Below are positions 53,644 through 61,647 of a stretch of DNA of 64,000 bases, in pieces. A program made the translations under genes and the position numbers. Each line of letters begins with the position of its first letter. Positions within the stretch are counted from its first letter, which is position 1. Origin of the DNA: Haloterrigena gelatinilytica (GTDB lineage Archaea; Halobacteriota; Halobacteria; Halobacteriales; Natrialbaceae). The notes under the pieces are model-generated. The model made no database searches. It had not been told where the DNA came from and was given only the letters and a program-made list of their open reading frames with translations. The stretch is from the NCBI RefSeq assembly GCF_013342145.1, contig NZ_JABUQZ010000001.1, positions 2,170,001 to 2,234,000 on the forward strand, written 5' to 3'.

Positions 53644-55299
53644 CTATTCGATCGTGTTCTCCCAGGTCGTGACGCCGCTCGCGCCGAGGTCGCGGATCCC
53701 GCCCGCGAGGCGATTCTTCTTGAGGGTCGGGTTCTCCGCGGACGCGTAGAGACAGACGGCTTCCTCGCCGCCCGTCGACTCGAGGTCGGAGTCGCGAACG
53801 AGCGCGTCGGTCCCGACGTCGAGGTACGGATACTGGCTGGCGCGCAGTTCGCTCTTGTAGACGGTCAGGTCCGCGCCCGTGTTGACGATGGCGTTCCGGT
53901 CGGTCCCGTCGCGACCCTCCTGGGTGACCGAGATGTGACTGAACCGGCAGTTGTCCCGTTCACAACGGATCCCGTCGCGGAAGCCGCTGGCGTCGCCGGA
54001 TCGGCCCGAGATCGTGAGGTGTTCGGCGAGGATCCGCTCGGATCTGTCGCTGTCGCGGATCCACAGCGGGTAGCCGCCCGCGGTCTCGTGGCTGATCGAC
54101 GTGTCTGCGATCGTCGTCTCGCCGCAGTCGGGCGAGAGGACGATGCCGTGGTTGACGTTCGACCCGCGGATCCGAACCTCGGTGTTCTTGATCCGAGCCT
54201 TTTCGCAGGTGTTCATCACCGAAATCGCGTGGCTCGTCGGCATCGGCGAGGTGATATCGACGAGTGCACCGTAGATTTCGATGTCCCGACCTTTCTCGAT
54301 CCGGATTCCGCGCTGGGATCGATCCTCCGGTCGCGACTCGTCGACCTCGACCGTCGGCCACCGAATCACGCTGTTCGCGCCGCCGACGCGGATGTTCGCT
54401 CCGTTACTGTTCCGGTAGAGACCGCCGCTGACTACGATCTGTCCCTCGCTGCCCGCCGCGTAGAGCCCGTTGTTCGGGAAGCCGCCAAGCCAGCAGTGTT
54501 TGAACTCGAGGGTACCCGCGTTCTGGTTGGCCTCGATCCCGATCGGGCCGCGCCAGCGCTCGCCCGCGTTCGGCGTGTTCTCGACCCACGCGCCGCCGTC
54601 CGGCGCCCGAAACCGCTCAACGAGTCCCGTCCCGTCGGGATCGGTGATATTGAACAGTCCCGGACCCCACGTCCCGCTGTCGTGCTGGCCGCGAACGGTG
54701 ATGTCGCGCACCTCGAGCCGATCGGAGACGTAGGCTTCGATCGCTCGGATCCCGGTATCGGGGGCCGTCTGATCGACCTTGAACCCCTCGAATCGGAGGC
54801 GACTGCCGGGGTTGTAGGTGACGCCGAGACGGAACAGCCGAAACTGCGGGCCGTCGAAGGCGTGGTAATCCGCCGGGACGAGCGTCGCGTCGTCGCCGAC
54901 GAAGCCGATGTTCTCGAAGCCCGTGTATCTGAACTGCTCGTCCATGTAGTAGCGCCCCTCCGGGAAGACGAACAGCGTGTCGTCGGCGCGCAGGTCCTCG
55001 AGGACGGGCGTGATCGATTCCGTTCCGGTGTTGTCCGCGCCGGCCTCGACGACGTCGACGACGTTCTCGTACTCGTCGTGGTATTCCTCGTACGGGGCCG
55101 CCGCGCTCGAAGCGCCGGCGGTCGTCGACAGACCGAGACCGGCTGCACCCGCAGCCGCGAGTCCACTTAGCACCGTGCGTCGTGTTTGTCCTGTTCCTGT
55201 TCGTCCGTCGCCAGTAGATCGATCGGCACCGTTCCCATCCGACTGAAACTGCGGCGAGTTCATCCCATCCGAACACCGCAGATCGCTTCGTTCCACCAT
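53644..55299 (-). CDS. Tat-exported parallel beta-helix protein
   Basis: 551 residues from 55299 (an ATG at 55263 is possible). The long N-region has the Tat motif TRRTVLSGLAAAGAAG at about 40-55. From about 80 on the protein is a right-handed beta-helix of the pectate-lyase superfamily: VVDVVEAGADNTGTESITP (the typical capping start), ALVDITSPMPTSHAISVMNT, TEVRIRGSNVNHGIVLSP, LTISGRSGDASGFRDGIRCE. Such proteins bind or cleave acidic polysaccharides. Catalytic residues cannot be named. With uronic acid made by the dehydrogenase at 33874, a lyase or hydrolase of the island's own polymer is plausible. Confidence 0.8.
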   Translation of the reverse strand: MVERSDLRCSDGMNSPQFQSDGNGADRSTGDGRTGTGQTRRTVLSGLAAAGAAGLGLSTTAGASSAAAPYEEYHDEYENVVDVVEAGADNTGTESITPVLEDLRADDTLFVFPEGRYYMDEQFRYTGFENIGFVGDDATLVPADYHAFDGPQFRLFRLGVTYNPGSRLRFEGFKVDQTAPDTGIRAIEAYVSDRLEVRDITVRGQHDSGTWGPGLFNITDPDGTGLVERFRAPDGGAWVENTPNAGERWRGPIGIEANQNAGTLEFKHCWLGGFPNNGLYAAGSEGQIVVSGGLYRNSNGANIRVGGANSVIRWPTVEVDESRPEDRSQRGIRIEKGRDIEIYGALVDITSPMPTSHAISVMNTCEKARIKNTEVRIRGSNVNHGIVLSPDCGETTIADTSISHETAGGYPLWIRDSDRSERILAEHLTISGRSGDASGFRDGIRCERDNCRFSHISVTQEGRDGTDRNAIVNTGADLTVYKSELRASQYPYLDVGTDALVRDSDLESTGGEEAVCLYASAENPTLKKNRLAGGIRDLGASGVTTWENTIE

Positions 55300-55596
55300 T
55301 GATATTCACTTCTTTCTGAGTGATGACGGGGTCCAGTAACTATGGCTTCGGATAGCAAGCTTTTAAGTCCGAAACCCTATGGGGTAGTGGTAGATTACCC
55401 AACACTTGCAGCATCCACAACTGATTGTCGAGATAATAATCTCCGGTTTGAAGCGCACTCGTGCCGATATTCGACGTCTCTCTGAATTACTACTTCGTTT
55501 AACAATACTGTCAATAAGATATCTAATACCCCGTCTGACGCTCGTCCGACATCGATAGAATACCCCCCCTCGAGTGCCCGCTCGTTTCGCTCCCGG
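55300..55596. other. AT-rich intergenic region
   Basis: About 297 nt, low GC. On the minus strand it contains a CTTAAAAG TATA-like box (about 55359-55366) for the beta-helix gene. Nothing else recognised. Confidence 0.45.
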
Positions 55597-56253
55597 TTAC
55601 TGATTCGGCATCCGATCGTTCTCGATCGTCGCCGCGATCAGTTCCGCGATGGCGCGTCGGAGCCGCTGGGAGACCGCCGAGTCCGAAATGCCGAGCCGTT
55701 CGGCCAGATCGTCCTGCGTGATTCCGCGGGGAATATCGAAGTAGCCGCCGTAGTAGGCCATCATGAGAATCTCGTGTTGCTGGTCGGTCAGGTGGAAGGT
55801 GCCGCTGTCGGAGACCGACGTGTCGTACAGCTGAGTCACGCGAAAGGAGATCCCGTGGTCGCGACACCGCGCTCGAAACGCGATCAGCGCGTCCCGGTTC
55901 GGCAGGTAGATGCGAGCGACCCAGCCGCGTTCGCCGCTCGTGACCGTGAACACGAACAGTCCGTGCTCGCCGCCCCAGTCGGGGAGGACCGCGAGGTCGG
56001 TCTCGAGTGCGACGCGGAAGATCGTCCGATTCTCGAACGTCGCGATGCGGGTCGGGTCCGAGACCGTCGGGTCCGACGCCATCGAATCCTCGACGGCCGT
56101 CTCGTCGTCGCTGAACACGGAGACGAACTGGTATCGACGGTCGTCGGTCGACGCCTCGTACTCGTACCGGAACGTCGTCTCGGGATGGTTTGCGATCGTC
56201 GATGCCAACGCGAGCTCGTCGTGAACGAGATGAACTTCAGCGATAAATCCCAT
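55597..56253 (-). CDS. Bat-type HTH-10 transcriptional regulator
   Basis: 218 residues from the ATG at 56253, chosen because MGFIAEVHLVHDELALASTI is the usual start of this family. An N-terminal sensor-like domain (about 1-150) precedes the HTH-10 region: LTDQQHEILMMAYYGGYFDIPRGITQDDLAERLGISDSAVSQRLRR, which is the hallmark of the bacterio-opsin activator family in haloarchaea. It probably controls nearby genes; the island dyad lies 45 nt upstream of its own start. Signal unknown. Confidence 0.88.
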   Translation of the reverse strand: MGFIAEVHLVHDELALASTIANHPETTFRYEYEASTDDRRYQFVSVFSDDETAVEDSMASDPTVSDPTRIATFENRTIFRVALETDLAVLPDWGGEHGLFVFTVTSGERGWVARIYLPNRDALIAFRARCRDHGISFRVTQLYDTSVSDSGTFHLTDQQHEILMMAYYGGYFDIPRGITQDDLAERLGISDSAVSQRLRRAIAELIAATIENDRMPNQ

Positions 56254-56297
56254 GCAATGCCCGTTTCCTATCGCGTGGTCGGGAACGGCGTCCAAAC

Positions 56298-56312
56298 CTA
56301 TACGGAGGCTAA
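56298..56312. promoter_or_regulatory. Island-type dyad upstream of the HTH-10 gene
   Basis: CTATAC-GGA-GGCTAA, 45 nt upstream of the start at 56253. Confidence 0.4.
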
Positions 56313-56356
56313 GCGACCGTTTCAGTAACCGGGACGACCTCGAGTCGGTCGGCGAC

Positions 56357-58045
56357 TCAGTTCAGATACCCCAGATCGGCCAGTCGGTCGGTCACGTCTT
56401 CGTCGGGCTCCGACCGATCAGAACCGTCGCCGTCGTCCTCGTAGGTCGCGTACGATATCGGATCGACCGGATCGACGACGGGAGCGACGCTTCCGTCCAT
56501 GCGATCGCTGTACGGGACGTTCATCGAAGACAGGACCGTCGGTGCGACGTCGAAAATGTGGACGCGATCGAGCGACGCCTCCTCGTCGATCCCCTCGCCG
56601 GCGGCCACGAAGATCCCGTCGAGCTTGTGGTTCCACGGTTCGGCCGGGCCGAAGTACTCCCCGTCGCGTAGCTGTTCGGAGATCATGTGGTCGAAGCCGT
56701 TGGGGATCGTCACGATGTCGACGGTATCCTCGACGCGGTCGCCGTGGAAGTACCGCTCACGCGGCGCGACCGTCTCGAACAGCGCCTCGCCGTCGGGGGT
56801 CTCGACCGACTGGAGGCGCCGGATCAGCTCCTCGCGGAGCGCCTCGTACTCCTCGGGCGGAACGACCCCGTTCGGATCCCGCCCCTCGAGGTTGATCCGG
56901 ACGCCGAGTTCGGTTCGGGCCCGGACGTAGGCCGCGGAGTTAACGAAATCGACCTGCTCGTTGGCCGTCCGCGAAACGCCACTCGGCGCGTACTCCCTCG
57001 CGAGTTCGGCGAGGCCGACCCGCTCGAGGGCGGCTCTGATGCGGCTGGCGGTGATCCCGAACCGGGCGGCGATCGACGCCGCACGCGCCGTCGTGCCGGG
57101 TTCCCAGGACTCGCACTCCTCGCCCTCGCGGAGCCGCCTGCGCATCGGCGTCCACGACGGCATCCCCTTGCCGCCGGTCGTCGTCTCGAGGTAGCCTTCG
57201 TCCCGCAGAAACTCGTTGATCCGGAACTCGTAGCCGTCGTACGGCCCCATCCCGTGATCGCTCACGAGGAAGACGCGATCCGGATCGCAGTCCTCGAGCA
57301 CCGCCGCGAGCTGGTCGTCGGTCGCCTCGTAGACCCGGTTGACGAGTTCCTCGTCGCCGGCGAACTCGTGGAAGACCGTGTCCGTCTTCTGGAACTGGAG
57401 AAAGCCGAGATCGGGATCGAACTCCTCGGCGAGGTACCGAAACGCCTCGCCGCGCATCCGGATCAGATTTCGGTACTCCGCGATCTTTTCGTCGTCGGAC
57501 AGCGAGTCGTCGCCGCGCGTATAGGCGGGGTAGACGCGGTACTCGCCGATTTCGTCGCGGACCTCCTCGAGAAGTCCCTCGGGGTGGCAGGGCGGATCCT
57601 CCGGCCCCAGAAAGCCGGGGATCACCGCGCCGTCGAACTCGTCGGGCGGGTGCGTCACCGGCGCGTTGACGACGACGCTCGAGCGGTCGTGTCGGTCCAA
57701 TAGCGTCCACAGCGGGTGCGCCTGGACGTCGTCGTTGCTCGTCACGTGCCAGTCGTAGCCGTCGTAGCCGACGAAGCCGACCACGCCGTGTTTGCCGGGG
57801 TTGACGCCCGTGTAGATAGACGGCCAAGCGCTCGGCGTCCACGGCGGAATCTGGGACTCTAACGGCGCGGTTGCGCCCTCGGTACACAGCCGCTCGATGG
57901 TCGGAATCCGGTTCTCCTCGAAGAGTCGCTCGAAGACCGGTCGACACCCCGCGTCGATCCCGATAACGAGCGTATCTAGCCCATCCGATTCGCCCTCGGT
58001 ACGCTCGGTCGGTGTGGTGTCGTCACGGTCAGACGTCCGTGTCAT
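56357..58045 (-). CDS. Alkaline-phosphatase-superfamily phosphodiesterase/phosphatase
   Basis: 562 residues. Metal-binding and catalytic segments: DTLVIGIDAGCRPVFERL (first Asp), PPWTPSAWPSIYTGVNPGKHGVVGF (nucleophile Thr or Ser region), QKTDTVFHEFAG, FLVSDHGMGPYDGYEFRINE (the DH pair) and a late HKLDGIFVAAGEGI with the third His. This is the type I phosphodiesterase/nucleotide-pyrophosphatase branch. No signal peptide is visible, so it would act in the cytoplasm unless exported by another route. Archaeal polysaccharide loci often have such enzymes, perhaps for phospho-sugar modification or nucleotide-sugar turnover. Confidence 0.87.
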   Translation of the reverse strand: MTRTSDRDDTTPTERTEGESDGLDTLVIGIDAGCRPVFERLFEENRIPTIERLCTEGATAPLESQIPPWTPSAWPSIYTGVNPGKHGVVGFVGYDGYDWHVTSNDDVQAHPLWTLLDRHDRSSVVVNAPVTHPPDEFDGAVIPGFLGPEDPPCHPEGLLEEVRDEIGEYRVYPAYTRGDDSLSDDEKIAEYRNLIRMRGEAFRYLAEEFDPDLGFLQFQKTDTVFHEFAGDEELVNRVYEATDDQLAAVLEDCDPDRVFLVSDHGMGPYDGYEFRINEFLRDEGYLETTTGGKGMPSWTPMRRRLREGEECESWEPGTTARAASIAARFGITASRIRAALERVGLAELAREYAPSGVSRTANEQVDFVNSAAYVRARTELGVRINLEGRDPNGVVPPEEYEALREELIRRLQSVETPDGEALFETVAPRERYFHGDRVEDTVDIVTIPNGFDHMISEQLRDGEYFGPAEPWNHKLDGIFVAAGEGIDEEASLDRVHIFDVAPTVLSSMNVPYSDRMDGSVAPVVDPVDPISYATYEDDGDGSDRSEPDEDVTDRLADLGYLN

Positions 58046-58723
58046 CGTTGCAGTAGATTTGGTTGTCGTCGGTCGCTTCGGTCGACCGCTGCCGACTCCC
58101 TCCCGGCAGCGGTTTCAGTCGATACGGCACAGCTATCTACTTACTGAAAGAGTGATCAGCCACTTCATTATCGTTCCGTTAAACGGTCGGAGACGCCCGA
58201 AATTCGGAGAATTTCCGTCATGTCTCTTCCGGGTGGAGTCGGAATCGACGGGAGCACGTCGGCAGTTCCAGCGACCGCAGTCGTACGCCGACGCTCTCAC
58301 GAAACGAGATGTCCGTTGGAAGTCAGACAACCCCTCTCGAGTTCAGTACCTGTCGTCTCGTGGTGTCTGATTCATATCGGACTGAGACTCGAGACGTCGT
58401 ATTGTTTTTCGTGAATTATAAGTCCACTTATATAGTTGCGGGCGGCAGTGAGTTTCTGATGTTTGAATCCCTGCAGTAGCGGTGCTGCCCGCCACTCCGT
58501 CCGCACGAATCTCGAGTCCGAAGGCGAACTGTCCGACGAGACCGGCCTCGACCGCTGCGTCGCGTGGGATCGAGGCGCCCTCGCCGTCGCGAGGGAGATC
58601 ACACGGAGAATCGGAACCGACGGAACCCCATCGGTGACGTACGACCGGACGTCGGCGAACCGACCGACAGAACGAGGTGGCTCTTCGACGTCCGTACTCG
58701 TACGGTCGGTGAGTTCCTCCATC
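58046..58723. other. Divergent regulatory stretch
   Basis: 678 nt between the phosphodiesterase (minus) and the mannosyltransferase-like gene (plus). It holds the island dyad at 58168 and TATA-like sequences (ATTATAAGTCC, CTTATATAG) near 58415-58435. That would give a leader of nearly 300 nt for the gene at 58724. No gene seen. Confidence 0.45.
58168..58182. promoter_or_regulatory. Island-type dyad upstream of the phosphodiesterase gene
   Basis: TTATCG-TTC-CGTTAA, 123 nt upstream of the ATG at 58045. Confidence 0.5.
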
Positions 58724-60076
58724 ATGTCCACTCGATCACTCACCCAGCGGCGGTCCAATTGGATCGCCGTCCTCGGTCCGATCGTCGCCGTCTTGTTCGC
58801 CACCGAATTCGCCGCGTATCTCCTGACCGAGTGGCCGACGATCGCGATCGATCCCGCGTTCTTCCAGCATACGGGCTGGTACGTCCTCGAGGGCGGCGTT
58901 CCGTACGTCGACGTCTGGGACGTGAACCCGCCCGTTCCGTTCGCGATTACGGCCACGCTCGCTGCCATCGCGGGCGGGAACATGTACATCCTCCACCTTC
59001 TCAGCGTGATACTTACCCTGCTCGTCGCCGCCGCGGGCGTCCTGCTGGTCGGATGGGTCGCCTTCCTCGCGACCGGAGAGGACGCCGCGGCGGTCGCCGC
59101 CGGCCTCACGATGCTCGTCGTTCCGGAGCTCTTTGTCCTCCCTCTGGCCGGGGTCTGGGCGCAGTTCTACGCGCTGTTCTTCGGCGTCCTTTCACTCGCG
59201 CTGGCCCTCCGCGACCGGCCGTTTCAGGCCGGGGTCGCCGCGGCACTGAGCGCCGGCTCCTGGCAGTCCGGGGTCGCCTTCGCACCATTGGTCGTCGGGA
59301 TAGCGTACCAGCGAACCGGCGGGAGAGGCGCGCTCCGGGCCACCGCGGGCGGCGGCGCCGTGGCCGGCGTCGTCGTCCTCGTGTTCGCGGCCGCAGGTGC
59401 GCTCGTTCCGATGTTCGTACAGACCGTGATCGCGCCGCTGGTCGCCGGCTCGCCGTACACGCTGGCCGAACGCGTTTTCTCGATACTGCTGGTGTTCGGC
59501 TACGGGTCGGTGCTCCTCCCGGTGGCGCTCTACGGGTGGGCGTACACCGCCGTCCGCGACGTCCGGACGCGATGGTGGGTTCCGGCCGGCGGGGTGCTAC
59601 TCGGCCTCCAGGTGCTGGTCGTCGATCTGGACGGCTCGACGGACACGTTCCTCTGGCTCGCCTTCGTCGCGCTCGGCGTGGCCGTCACCGTCGAACGCGC
59701 GACCGCGTGGCGATCCGTCGCGACGGACCGACCCAGTGACGATGCGACCCGCACGAACCGCTACCGGTGGAAGGTCGTCGTCGCCCTCGTCGCCGGATTG
59801 ATCGTCCTCTCGGGGCTGGCCTGGAACGTCAACTCGCCGCCCCCGAAGTCGACGCTCGAGACGATGGAGCGGGAGGCCGAGCCGGACGAGCACCTCCCGA
59901 TTTCTCCGGACGATGCGAACAGCCCGTCGATGCGGACCGTCTACTGGGAGCAGCTGAAGCCGGAGACGTGTCACTACCGGTTGAGCTGGACCGAAGTGCG
60001 GTGGATCGTGATGACCGACGACCGGCTGAACGCAGAGCGCTGTGACGGATGGCCGAACCGCATCGATCGCGGCTAG
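58724..60076 (+). CDS. GT-C membrane protein, dolichyl-P-mannose mannosyltransferase-like
   Basis: 450 residues from the ATG at 58724. About nine to ten membrane helices, with a first loop WYVLEGGVPYVDVWDVNPPV in which the acidic VDVWDVNPP is the equivalent of the GT39/GT-C catalytic motif. A C-terminal soluble segment (about 390-450) ends in a Cys pair region. Its pattern matches haloarchaeal proteins called Dol-P-mannose mannosyltransferases, which put the last sugar on an S-layer glycan from outside the membrane. Longer open frame upstream discarded for lack of hydrophobic or acidic character. Confidence 0.8.
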   Translation: MSTRSLTQRRSNWIAVLGPIVAVLFATEFAAYLLTEWPTIAIDPAFFQHTGWYVLEGGVPYVDVWDVNPPVPFAITATLAAIAGGNMYILHLLSVILTLLVAAAGVLLVGWVAFLATGEDAAAVAAGLTMLVVPELFVLPLAGVWAQFYALFFGVLSLALALRDRPFQAGVAAALSAGSWQSGVAFAPLVVGIAYQRTGGRGALRATAGGGAVAGVVVLVFAAAGALVPMFVQTVIAPLVAGSPYTLAERVFSILLVFGYGSVLLPVALYGWAYTAVRDVRTRWWVPAGGVLLGLQVLVVDLDGSTDTFLWLAFVALGVAVTVERATAWRSVATDRPSDDATRTNRYRWKVVVALVAGLIVLSGLAWNVNSPPPKSTLETMEREAEPDEHLPISPDDANSPSMRTVYWEQLKPETCHYRLSWTEVRWIVMTDDRLNAERCDGWPNRIDRG

Positions 60077-60181
60077 GGACTCGGTACCTCGAGCGGGTCG
60101 ACTCACAACCGAGGCGGTTCGACGACGGAGTGTTCGCTGATTCCCGGCGCGGACTCGACCCGCTCACCGACGGATAACCGT

Positions 60182-60212
60182 TCACGTGGTGTGAATCCTC
60201 CCTCACACGTGA
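60182..60212. terminator. Hairpin behind the mannosyltransferase-like gene
   Basis: TCACGTGGTGTGA and TCACACGTGA pair over ten bases with a one-base bulge, loop ATCCTCCC, 106 nt after the stop. No clear U-tract. Confidence 0.35.
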
Positions 60213-60319
60213 CCGACGTCGCATTCTACTCCTAATTGCGGACGGGTAACTGATCGCCGTAATAGACGCACAATTGCAGGTCAAACCGTACACTGATTCT
60301 CGAACAGGGTACTGTAGCC

Positions 60320-60658
60320 ATGGCTACCGTCGAAACTATCCTTTCGTCGATTTTCAGTACCGTCCTCGAACTCCACTCCGGACAACTCGGATTGCTATCG
60401 GGTGTTCTCGTCGGCCTCCTCTATTGGCACGGGCTCCGTCGGCCGTCGCTCGCTCTCCTCACCGCGTTCTATCTGCTGGCGCTCGGTATCGTGCCTGCGT
60501 CCGCGAGAGGGCTTTTCGTGGTTCAATCCAAACCGTGGTACTTCTGTTCGCTCTTGCTCATCACCTCGCTCGGTGCGATTAGCGTCCGTATCGTCTGGAC
60601 TCGAGTATCGTACTCGAATCAGTCTCAACTGTCGGAGGTCGGACAACAGGAGTTTTAA
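60320..60658 (+). CDS. Small membrane protein
   Basis: 112 residues. Three hydrophobic segments (about 22-37, 42-58, 68-88) and a short polar C-terminus. No motif recognised. It is followed closely by the repeats behind the tRNA gene. Composition less acidic than neighbours because it is mostly membrane-embedded. Confidence 0.55.
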   Translation: MATVETILSSIFSTVLELHSGQLGLLSGVLVGLLYWHGLRRPSLALLTAFYLLALGIVPASARGLFVVQSKPWYFCSLLLITSLGAISVRIVWTRVSYSNQSQLSEVGQQEF

Positions 60659-60731
60659 TCGGCTTCATCCCCGTCCGTGAGGGTGTGCCGTTCGCTTCGA
60701 AAGGGGCGTCAGAATCCGATCCTCCGAGTTC

Positions 60732-60830
60732 GTAGTCCCGGGTGGATTCGAACCGTGAAGGCTCGAATCCGCTCTTCTGGGCTCGAACCGCCGAGGACAT
60801 TCGCCGCTCGCGGAATTGCTCGCGGCAGAA
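60732..60830 (-). repeat. Tandem partial tRNA-Gln 3'-end repeat, outer unit
   Basis: About 99 nt. Reading the minus strand away from the tRNA, it has a hairpin (TGCCGC/GCGGCG), then GAGCCCAGAAGAGC, then an imperfect 10-bp stem ending in GGTTCGAATCCACCCGGGAC. The last is the T-arm and 3' acceptor half of tRNA-Gln with one change. No anticodon or D-arm, so it is not a tRNA. Confidence 0.75.
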
Positions 60831-60932
60831 GTAGTCCCGGGCGGATTCGAACCGCGAGGACTCGAATCCGCTCGTCTTCTGGGCTCGAATCCACGGGGAT
60901 ACTTGCGCCTCACGAGGTTGTTCGGCGCAAAA
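60831..60932 (-). repeat. Tandem partial tRNA-Gln 3'-end repeat, inner unit
   Basis: About 102 nt, same build as the outer unit. Hairpin TTGCGCC/GGCGCAA next to the tRNA, then GAGCCCAGAAGACGAGC, then a perfect 10-bp stem GCGGATTCGA/TCGAATCCGC (60841-60871) that includes a T-arm copy, ending in the same CCCGGGACTAC as the real tRNA. Confidence 0.8.
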
Positions 60933-60933
60933 G

Positions 60934-61036
60934 TAGTCCCGGGCGGATTCGAACCGCCGTCATGGGCTATCTTCCGTGACGGCCTGAACCGAACACGTCC
61001 AAAGGCCCATATGATTGGCCACTACACCACGGGACT
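60934..61036 (-). tRNA. tRNA-Gln (anticodon UUG) with intron
   Basis: 103 nt on the minus strand. Acceptor stem AGTCCCG/CGGGACT, discriminator A; D-arm GTGTAGTGGCCAATCAT; anticodon stem TGGGC/GCCCA around loop CTTTGGA with anticodon TTG (61002-61000); T-arm GGCGGTTCGAATCCGCC. The anticodon arm is interrupted after position 37 by about 30 nt (60969-60998, ACGTGTTCGG...GGAAGAT), which would be cut out by the archaeal splicing endonuclease at a bulge-helix-bulge. A short intron in this tRNA is known from other haloarchaea. CCA is not encoded. Confidence 0.93.
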
Positions 61037-61190
61037 TCTCACGTCGTTCGAAGTCCCGTGTGGCTCGTAAATCCTCCGGATTCACTCACCACCACGGGAC
61101 TCCTCGTTCCGCATATCCCGGCAGTTCCGACGGAACTGCTCGGTTTCACGCGACGTCACTCGAGTTGTAACGGACCGTCGCACAATAGTG

Positions 61191-61647
61191 TTACTTTTCG
61201 TCCTCGGCGGACACCGCTATCGTCCCCGCTTCGGCCCGCCGATGACAGCTTCGGCAGAGGATGACGACGGTATCCAGCGTGTGGGCGTCCTCGAGTCGGT
61301 CGAACGACCGAACGGGCTGGCAATGGTGTACGTCCGGATTTCGTCCGAGGTCGTCCCTGTCTGCCCCGCAGTGCTGGCACGCGTAGCCGTCACGCTCGAG
61401 GGCTTGCCGTCGAATCCGCCACCACTTTTGGCCGTAGTCGAATGACTCGCCTTCCCACTGATGGTGGTCGGGCCGACGACGTTCGACGAGAGCCACGCGC
61501 CGTAGCACTCGAGCGTACAGAAGGCGCCGTACGATCGGTCGCTCGAGAGGGAACGACCTCGAGGGTCGGTTCGCAGTGCTGGCAGGCAATTCCGTCCTTG
61601 TTCGACGGATAGTACGAAACCGAAATCGAACTCGGTGAACCGACGGC
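61191..61647 (-). pseudogene. Degenerate HNH endonuclease gene
   Basis: On the minus strand, pieces in different frames line up with one HNH protein: SYYPSNKDGIACQHCE (a zinc-ribbon piece, about 61610), YGAFCTLECYGAWLSSNVVG (about 61520), then an open frame DHHQWEGESFDYGQKWWRIR, ERDGYACQHCGADRDDLGRN, PDVHHCQPVRSFD, VILCRSCHRRAE, which is an intact HNH domain with its CxxC pairs. At least two frameshifts precede the HNH part, and the 5' end is lost against the aminotransferase stop at 61648. Such zinc-ribbon HNH proteins are frequent in haloarchaeal mobile regions. Confidence 0.75.

Noticed and set aside
60732-60960. CRISPR-like or extra tRNA genes
   Set aside because: The repeats contain only the T-arm and 3' acceptor half; no D-arm or anticodon, and units directly abut without unique spacers.
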